Shown here piece by piece: positions 24,037 through 29,726 of a stretch of DNA of 29,726 bases. The position numbers were made by a program, and so were the translations under genes. A model generated the notes under the pieces. It had not been told where the DNA came from. It made no database searches and saw nothing but the letters and a program-made list of their open reading frames with translations. The stretch is taken from NCBI GenBank assembly GCA_963645945.1, contig CAVIUA010000005.1:1-29726 (forward strand). The letters are read 5' to 3'. The stretch's first letter is position 1. Each line of letters begins with the position of its first letter. Source of the stretch: CAG-877 sp963645945. GTDB lineage: Bacteria > Bacillota_I > Bacilli_A > RF39 > UBA660.

Positions 24037-25941
24037 TTATTTTACAATTGTTAAACTAATAGTATTACAAGTAGATAGTTTCTTTGAATCATAACTACTA
24101 GCATTACATACAGTACCAGAAACTGAGTCCCCGTTACTACAACTGTCAACATAACTAGCAACAATAGTAAACTTAGGATTTCCAGATTTAGTAGCGCTTA
24201 AGACTTGAGCACCAGTACTACCAGTCGCAATATAAAACTCTTCCTCATAACAAACAGGAGTAGGAGTAGAAGCATTATTATTACCAGAGTTATTATTACT
24301 TTTACTAGGAGCTTTACCATTACTTATAGTAAGAGTAACAGTAGTACCAGATGATACCTCAGATCCAGAACTAATAGATTGACTAATAACATTGCCTTTA
24401 GAAACACTATCACTATACTTATAAACAAAACTATAATTTAATGAAGCCTTCTTTAACTTACTAGTAGCATCACCCTTACTTAAGCCTTTAACATTAGGAA
24501 CAGATACCTTTTCTCCATCAGATATAGTAACAATAATAGTATCACCATTTTTAATAGTATCACCAGTATTATAAGAATACTTAATAACCTCACCAATAGC
24601 AATATCATTACTAAATTCATGTTGCTCTTCATAATTAATATTGTATTTAGAAGCCCATTCCTTAAATTCAGTTAATGATTTAAATTCAGGCATCTTTAAC
24701 TTTCCTTTGGAAAGAGTAATAGTAATAAGTTCACCCTCAGAAACAACATCACCCTTAGAATGACTTGAAGAAATAACAGAATTTTCTTTTACACTTTCAT
24801 CATAAGCATCCTTAAATTCAACTTTTAATTTATTCTTAATAATCCAATTAGTTACCTCTGTAACACTCATCTTCTTAAAGTCAGGAATAATAATCTTTTT
24901 ACCCTTACTAATAACAACATTAACAGTAGTAATATTATCACCAGTAATAGAAACCATAGTACCAGCTTTAACACTTTGACTAATAACATTACCAGACTTA
25001 ATCTTATCAGAGAAGTCATAACTTAATTCATACTTAATACCATATTTATTTAAATAAAATAAAGCTTCTAACTTAGTCTTGTTAGTTAAATCCGATAATT
25101 TAACTTCACTGTAATCTCTTTCTTCACCATATGAGAAAGTAAGCTTAATTTCCTCATTTCTTTTAACATTGCCAGATTTACTTTGTTCAATCAAAGTATT
25201 TTCCTTTTCCTCAGACTGAACAAATTCAACTATAACATTAGTTAAATGATTTTCCTCAATATACTTTAAAACATCTTCGCTTTCCCAACCAAGCATATTA
25301 GATAAAACAATTTCCTTTTCAGGATCAGGTCCCTCACTAACTAAAACTGTAACTTTATTTATTTTCTTTAACTTTGTACCAGCCTTAACATCTTGATAAA
25401 TAATATGATATTCATCAATTAAATCACTATATTCATATTCTTGTTCCAAAGATATTTTATTATCTGTAGTCCATTCAATAGCACCAGTTAAACTTTTACC
25501 AACTAAGTCCTCCATAACCTTCATAGTAGGTAACTTAACAATATCAAATAAAAATAATGAACCAAGAACTTGATATATAAAAAGTATTAATAAAGCTAAA
25601 ATATTAGTACCTTTCTTTTTACTAGGATTTGTAATACTAACAGATACAAAAAATATTGTAAATAAAAATAATAACAAAGCTAAAATAATATCTTTTAAAT
25701 TCTCTATATTTATAATTGTAGAAGCGATATAACCTAAACAACTAATAATAGTAAGAACAACTAAAATATTAACTAAAGTATTTCCTTTTTTCTTATTATC
25801 ATATTTATCAACTCGTCTTACAAAGGCTTTATCTTTATCAACATCTTTTTTCAAAGTTTTATCGACATCTTTTTCTAAAGCTTTTTCAATAACTTTTTCA
25901 TCTAACTTATTAACAGTCTTTTTTTTCTTACTTTTACTCAA
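24037..25941 (-). CDS. Membrane-anchored protein with six PASTA repeats, no kinase domain
   Basis: 634 aa from a TTG start at 25941, which has GAGGTG 6 nt upstream; a GTG three codons earlier lies inside that ribosome site. A charged cytosolic N-terminus (~55 residues, K/D-rich heptad-like KALEKDVDKTLKKDVDKDK) precedes three membrane helices (~57-77, 82-104, 113-135). About six PASTA repeats (~137-545) follow, with typical ends such as SVPNVKGLSKGDATSKLKKASLNY, VISQSISSGSEV and TVTLTISNGK. An Asn/Ser/Pro linker leads to a C-terminal ~70-residue domain with several cysteines. PASTA repeats bind muropeptides in PrkC/StkP-type kinases and PBPs; here no kinase or transpeptidase is attached, so it may be a wall-sensing or scaffold protein. 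It is transcribed divergently from the polysaccharide block. Confidence 0.85.
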   Translation of the reverse strand: MSKSKKKKTVNKLDEKVIEKALEKDVDKTLKKDVDKDKAFVRRVDKYDNKKKGNTLVNILVVLTIISCLGYIASTIINIENLKDIILALLLFLFTIFFVSVSITNPSKKKGTNILALLILFIYQVLGSLFLFDIVKLPTMKVMEDLVGKSLTGAIEWTTDNKISLEQEYEYSDLIDEYHIIYQDVKAGTKLKKINKVTVLVSEGPDPEKEIVLSNMLGWESEDVLKYIEENHLTNVIVEFVQSEEKENTLIEQSKSGNVKRNEEIKLTFSYGEERDYSEVKLSDLTNKTKLEALFYLNKYGIKYELSYDFSDKIKSGNVISQSVKAGTMVSITGDNITTVNVVISKGKKIIIPDFKKMSVTEVTNWIIKNKLKVEFKDAYDESVKENSVISSSHSKGDVVSEGELITITLSKGKLKMPEFKSLTEFKEWASKYNINYEEQHEFSNDIAIGEVIKYSYNTGDTIKNGDTIIVTISDGEKVSVPNVKGLSKGDATSKLKKASLNYSFVYKYSDSVSKGNVISQSISSGSEVSSGTTVTLTISNGKAPSKSNNNSGNNNASTPTPVCYEEEFYIATGSTGAQVLSATKSGNPKFTIVASYVDSCSNGDSVSGTVCNASSYDSKKLSTCNTISLTIVK

Positions 25942-26012
25942 GAAAATCACCTCTATCTTTATATATAATTATATAATAAATTGTGTAAAATAGAAACAAT
26001 AACCAGTATATG

Positions 26013-26029
26013 GAATGTCAAAGAATGTC
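26013..26029 (+). promoter_or_regulatory. Direct repeat GAATGTC x2, possible operator
   Basis: GAATGTC at 26013-26019 and 26023-26029, exactly one helical turn apart, ends 3 bp before the -35 box of the next gene. This is a typical place for an activator site; the factor is unknown. Confidence 0.35.
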
Positions 26030-26032
26030 CAT

Positions 26033-26061
26033 TTGACTAACAAGTATATAAATGCTATGAT
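26033..26061 (+). promoter_or_regulatory. Promoter of the polymerase-glycosyltransferase gene
   Basis: TTGACT (26033-26038), 17 bp, TATGAT (26056-26061), with TGC directly before it (extended -10). Confidence 0.7.
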
Positions 26062-26088
26062 GTAAATATAAAACAGTCGAGGTATAAA

Positions 26089-28419
26089 ATGAATAAAGTA
26101 ATTAAAAATAATTTAAGTAAAATAATAAGTATTTTTATTTTGATGCAACCAGTATTAGATCTAATAACAGGTATTTGTCTACATGTGTTTTCTCTTAATT
26201 TAACTATTGGAATTATAATTAGAATGCTATTTTTATTATTTATAATGTATGCAACAACATTTATTTATAAGAAAAAACTATCTCTAATTTACTACTTAAT
26301 AGTAGCTTTCTATAGTATTATTTATCTAATAAATATATTAGTACTTAAAGGAAATAACCCGCATTTATTTGGCGAAGTCCAAGGACTTTTACGAGTATTT
26401 TATTTTCCATTATTACTAGTATCTTTTTATGATTTAAAAGATGAAATAAAAATATCTAGCGCAACACTTTTCACAACACTTACTTTATATTTAATTTTTA
26501 TTTTTATACCGATGACTCTAAACTTAGGTTTTAAAAGTTATGAAATAACTAAATCAGGTACACTAGGTTACTACAATTCAGCTAATGAAATATCTGGAAT
26601 TATATCTATATTAACTCCAATAGTATTTATGATGTTTAACTCTAAAGGTAAGTCTATTCTTAAAGTTATTTATATATTATTATACTTAGTCGTAATTCTA
26701 ACAATAGGTACTAAAACACCATTATTATCTTTACTTATAACTCTAGGTATGACCTTTATATATATAATGATAAAGTCCTATAAAGATAAAAAATATAAAC
26801 GTATATTATCTTCATTCGTAATTATTGTGATAGGAATAATTAGTTTAATAATATTAATACCAAAAACTAACTTTTATAAAAATATTAAAGTACATTTAGA
26901 TTTCTTAAAAGTAAAAGATGTAACAGATATTATGGAATCTGGTAATTTAATAGATCATTTTATCTTTAGTCAAAGAGTAACATTTTTATCTGATAGAAAG
27001 TATATTTATGATAATGCAACTTTCCCAGAAAAATTATTTGGAATAGGGTATTATTATAATGATAAGAAAGATAAATTAATTGAAATGGATTATTTTGATA
27101 TTTATATAAATCATGGAATTATTGGATTTATTATTTTCTTTGGTATTTATCTATACATCTTAGTCCAAGCAACAAAACAAAAAGAAAAAAGAAATTTAGA
27201 TTTTAATTTATACATGTTAAATATAAGTATGTTATTAATCCTATTTTTATCATTATTTACAGGTCATATCATAACAGCACCCGCAGTAAGTCTTATAGTA
27301 GTTATAATTATTATGATGCTTCAAAGTAGAAGAAAAAAAGACTTATTATTTGCCATTAATAATTTAAAAATAGGTGGAATTGAAACTGCTATTATCAACT
27401 TGTTAAATAATATTGATTATAAAAAATATAATGTTACATTAGTAATGGAAGAAAAGGTAGGACCTCTCCTAAAAGAAGTAAATAAAAATGTAAAAGTACA
27501 AGAACTAAAAGTATCAAATAATAAAAATGTAATTATAAGAAAAGGAATTAATTTCATCCGTAAATTAAACTTTGCAATTCTAAATTATCATAAGTTTGAC
27601 TTTAGTTGTTGTTACGCAACATATAGCTTATCAGCTAATAAAATAGCTTTAACGGCATCTAAAAATAATTCAATTTATGTTCATAGTAACTATAAGTACA
27701 TTTACAAAAAAACTTTAGAATTTAAAGATTTCTTTAACTGCAGAAATATATCATCATTTAGAAGAATAATATTTGTTGCTAACGAGGCTGAAAAAGACTT
27801 CATTAAGAATTATCCAGAGTTAAAAAATAAATGTTTAGTTCTAAATAATTTCATTGATCCTGATAAAATATTGAAACTAAGTACTGAAAAAATATCAGAA
27901 ACTCATCCTAAAAATAAAAAATTATTTGTTTTCATTGGTAGATTAGACGACTCTTCTAAAAAAGTTTCAAGGGCAATAAACATAGTAAAAAATTTATCTG
28001 ATGTAAATCTATTAATAGTAGGAGATGGACCAGATAGAAAGATGTATGAAGATTTGGTTACTAAAAATGATTTATCAAAAAGAGTAACATTTGTAGGACA
28101 AAAGACTAATCCATATCCATATATAAATCTAGCAGATTATATAATTTTAACATCAGATTATGAAGGATTTCCTGTAACTTATTTAGAAGCAATAACACTA
28201 CATAAAAGAATTCTAACTACAATAGATGTTTCAGATGAATCTATCAATATAGGAAAAGATTATGCTACAATAATATCAATGGATGAAAAGGAAATGTTAA
28301 AAGATGTTCAAAAAGAATTATCTAATCCAAGAAAAATAAAAGATATAGATATTAAACAAATTCAAGAAGAAAGATTAGAAAAGTTAGAAAATATATTTAA
28401 TGAGGTGAGTAAGCTATGA
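26089..28419 (+). CDS. O-antigen ligase/polymerase-like membrane domain fused to a GT4 glycosyltransferase
   Basis: 776 aa in two parts. Residues ~1-412 form a polytopic membrane domain with about ten or more helices and a large loop near residues 265-340, the pattern of Wzy/O-antigen ligase-like proteins that polymerise or transfer lipid-linked glycans. Residues ~415-776 form a GT-B, GT4-type glycosyltransferase: FAINNLKIGGIETAIINLL at the N-lobe, LFVFIGRLDDSSKKVSRAI and LLIVGDGPDRKMYEDL in the nucleotide-sugar lobe, and the EX7E motif in SDYEGFPVTYLEA. The single uninterrupted frame joins both, so one protein should couple cytosolic sugar transfer with polymer assembly. GAGG precedes the ATG. 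It overlaps the next gene by 4 nt (ATGA). Substrates are unknown. Confidence 0.8.
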   Translation: MNKVIKNNLSKIISIFILMQPVLDLITGICLHVFSLNLTIGIIIRMLFLLFIMYATTFIYKKKLSLIYYLIVAFYSIIYLINILVLKGNNPHLFGEVQGLLRVFYFPLLLVSFYDLKDEIKISSATLFTTLTLYLIFIFIPMTLNLGFKSYEITKSGTLGYYNSANEISGIISILTPIVFMMFNSKGKSILKVIYILLYLVVILTIGTKTPLLSLLITLGMTFIYIMIKSYKDKKYKRILSSFVIIVIGIISLIILIPKTNFYKNIKVHLDFLKVKDVTDIMESGNLIDHFIFSQRVTFLSDRKYIYDNATFPEKLFGIGYYYNDKKDKLIEMDYFDIYINHGIIGFIIFFGIYLYILVQATKQKEKRNLDFNLYMLNISMLLILFLSLFTGHIITAPAVSLIVVIIIMMLQSRRKKDLLFAINNLKIGGIETAIINLLNNIDYKKYNVTLVMEEKVGPLLKEVNKNVKVQELKVSNNKNVIIRKGINFIRKLNFAILNYHKFDFSCCYATYSLSANKIALTASKNNSIYVHSNYKYIYKKTLEFKDFFNCRNISSFRRIIFVANEAEKDFIKNYPELKNKCLVLNNFIDPDKILKLSTEKISETHPKNKKLFVFIGRLDDSSKKVSRAINIVKNLSDVNLLIVGDGPDRKMYEDLVTKNDLSKRVTFVGQKTNPYPYINLADYIILTSDYEGFPVTYLEAITLHKRILTTIDVSDESINIGKDYATIISMDEKEMLKDVQKELSNPRKIKDIDIKQIQEERLEKLENIFNEVSKL

Positions 28420-29288
28420 AATTGGTTGAAATGAAATGTAAAAATTGTGGTGCAAAATTAGAAGTAGAAGAAAATACTAATGATATAAATTGTCAATATT
28501 GTCATGCACATTATAAATTAGATGATGAAGTCAAACATGTTCAATATGATAATATGGAACAATCGGGTTATGATTTTGAAAAAGGAAGATTAAGAGCTCA
28601 ACAAGAACATAGTTTAAGTAATAATAAGACAAATAAGACTTATGTAAATAACACTGTTAAGAAAAAACATGGACTTATTTATTATTTATTATTTATTTGT
28701 TTCTTTCCTTTTGTAATTACATATTATGTAATAAAATCTGAAAAACTGAGTAAAAAAGCTAAAATAGGAATATTAGCTGCTTTATGGAGCCTTATAACAA
28801 TAGCCGGGATTGCAAGTGAAAAGGAAGAGCAGGAACTTGAGAAAAATCATTGGGCTACTGACTGTACACAAATTTCTGATTTTGATTATTATTTAGATGG
28901 AGAAGAAATTATTGTAAAAAAATATAATGGATCTGATAAAAGAATTAAAATTTGTTCAACATATAATGTTGATGATAAAGATTATTCAATAACAAAATTT
29001 TCAGAAGGTGTTTTTGCATTAGAAAATGTTTACAGTGTCATATTACCAGATACTTTAAAATCAATGCCAAATAATACTTTTAATAGTTCAAATATAAAAT
29101 ATGTATATATTCCTAAATCATTAGAACCACAAGCAGGATATGCATTTTATAGTTATTTTTATGATGTTGAAACAATATATTATGCTGGCTCAAAAGAAGA
29201 ATGGAAAATATTAACTAATAATATTGATAGAGAAAAAATAGACGCTAAAAATATTGTATATGATGCACAAATAGAAGATTTAAAATAA
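28416..29288 (+). CDS. Zinc-ribbon, two-helix membrane protein with LRR_5/BspA-like C-terminal region
   Basis: 290 aa. The N-terminus is a zinc ribbon (C8-x2-C11 and C26-x2-C29), followed by a polar linker, two membrane helices (~86-106 and 117-133), and an outer or second domain. This C-terminal domain resembles BspA-type leucine-rich repeats (FSEGVFALENVYSVILPDTLKSMPNNTFNSSNIKYVYIPKSL, ETIYYAGSKEEWKIL). The YYAGSKEEW segment is typical of LRR_5 proteins from gut Bacillota. It is translationally coupled to the polymerase-GT4 gene by a 4-nt overlap, but its role is unknown. With two helices and the ribbon inside, the LRR part would also be cytosolic unless topology differs; this is unresolved. 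Confidence 0.75.
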   Translation: MKLVEMKCKNCGAKLEVEENTNDINCQYCHAHYKLDDEVKHVQYDNMEQSGYDFEKGRLRAQQEHSLSNNKTNKTYVNNTVKKKHGLIYYLLFICFFPFVITYYVIKSEKLSKKAKIGILAALWSLITIAGIASEKEEQELEKNHWATDCTQISDFDYYLDGEEIIVKKYNGSDKRIKICSTYNVDDKDYSITKFSEGVFALENVYSVILPDTLKSMPNNTFNSSNIKYVYIPKSLEPQAGYAFYSYFYDVETIYYAGSKEEWKILTNNIDREKIDAKNIVYDAQIEDLK

Positions 29289-29303
29289 CAAAATATATGT
29301 TAG

Positions 29304-29378
29304 TTAGAAATGGTATCGTTGAAGAAAAATTTTAAAAAATATTTTTAGCATAAACTAATGTCACAATGTCATTTCTAA
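29304..29378. repeat. Inverted repeat in the gap before the GT2 gene
   Basis: TTAGAAATG (29304-29312) and CATTTCTAA (29370-29378) are perfect 9-bp inverted arms around a 57-nt AT-rich loop, followed by A's on the plus strand. It may be a weak minus-strand hairpin or a folded leader; nothing else is recognisable in this 169-bp gap apart from the promoter below. Confidence 0.4.
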
Positions 29379-29406
29379 TAAAAAAAGATGATAGTTAAAC
29401 TGTTAG

Positions 29407-29436
29407 TTAAGAACATAATTAGTAATATTATATAAT
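29407..29436 (+). promoter_or_regulatory. Probable promoter of the GT2 gene
   Basis: TATAAT at 29431-29436 with TTAAGA (29407-29412) 18 bp upstream. GAGGTG (29447-29452) lies 5 nt before the ATG. Confidence 0.45.
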
Positions 29437-29457
29437 AATTATTTTTGAGGTGATTTA

Positions 29458-29726
29458 ATGTCAAAGTTTAGTATTATAATTCCCGTTTATAATGTCGAAA
29501 AATATCTAAAAAAGTGTCTTGATAGTGTCTTTAATCAAACCTATAAAGACTATGAAGTAATAGTAGTTAATGATGGCTCTACAGACAAGAGTATGGATAT
29601 CGTAAAAAACTATAATGTTAAAGTGATTAACACCAAACACGTTAGCGTTAGTGAAGCAAGAAATATAGGTGTAAAAAAAGCTACTGGCGAATACCTAATA
29701 TTTTTAGATAGTGATGATTACTGGGA
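29458..29726 (+). CDS. GT2 family glycosyltransferase (3' truncated by window end)
   Basis: The first 89 codons of a glycosyltransferase family 2 (GT-A) gene that runs off the window. The start is typical: FSIIIPVYNVEKYLKKCLDSV, then the nucleotide-binding VVNDGSTDKS, SEARNIGVKKATGEY, and the metal-binding LDSDDYW. GAGGTG sits 5 nt before the ATG. It adds to the surface-polysaccharide block begun by the polymerase-GT4 fusion. The sugar and the C-terminal domain cannot be judged. Confidence 0.93.
   Translation, partial: MSKFSIIIPVYNVEKYLKKCLDSVFNQTYKDYEVIVVNDGSTDKSMDIVKNYNVKVINTKHVSVSEARNIGVKKATGEYLIFLDSDDYW

Noticed and set aside
1..29726. tRNA or rRNA genes, or use of TGA for Trp
   Set aside because: No cloverleaf or rRNA sequence was recognised; Trp is TGG throughout and TGA ends several genes (for example at 11378-11380 and 28417-28419).

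Overview
The window is AT-rich chromosomal DNA from a Gram-positive, Bacillota-type bacterium. The evidence is strong AGGAGG-type ribosome sites, sigma-A promoters (often extended -10), a GatCAB amidotransferase, a lipoteichoic acid synthase, LCP and PASTA wall proteins and a GH73 glucosaminidase. TGA is used as a stop and Trp is always TGG, so the code is standard and not the Mycoplasma code. The best guess is an uncultured gut Bacilli or Erysipelotrichia-like lineage (inference).

Layout. 1-243 is the 3' end of a surface-type gene whose last third is abruptly GC-rich and full of NNC and AAC codons, which looks like the variable repeat of a diversity-generating retroelement. 384-6556 carries DNA maintenance genes (pcrA, ligA) with a nucleotidyltransferase and an unrecognised HELLH metalloprotein. 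6770-7567 is a membrane protein with an acidic tail. 7673-10857 is the gatCAB operon, its genes overlapping by 8 nt. 10916-14259 is an operon of a small anchored protein, a receptor with a degenerate GGDEF domain, and a YihY-family membrane protein. 14337-17049 is an LtaS-type synthase coupled to a small anchored protein. 17204-25941 is a cell-wall block: LCP protein (-), large secreted glucosaminidase (+), and a kinase-less six-PASTA protein (-). 26089 to the end is a surface-polysaccharide block: a polymerase fused to a GT4 glycosyltransferase, a zinc-ribbon/LRR membrane protein, and a GT2 glycosyltransferase cut by the window edge.

The most striking part is the 867-bp gap between the glucosaminidase and the PASTA gene. 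It holds two tandem ~300-bp copies of a compact element. Each copy has a minus-strand ORF for a 30-34 residue membrane-helix peptide with a perfect Shine-Dalgarno. Each also has a leader hairpin that buries that Shine-Dalgarno, a predicted mRNA 5' end able to pair perfectly with its own 3' end, and a convergent plus-strand small RNA (~100-115 nt) with its own promoter and terminator that overlaps the mRNA 3' end. This is the full architecture of a type I toxin-antitoxin system, and I do not recognise the peptide family. All functional statements are read from sequence only.
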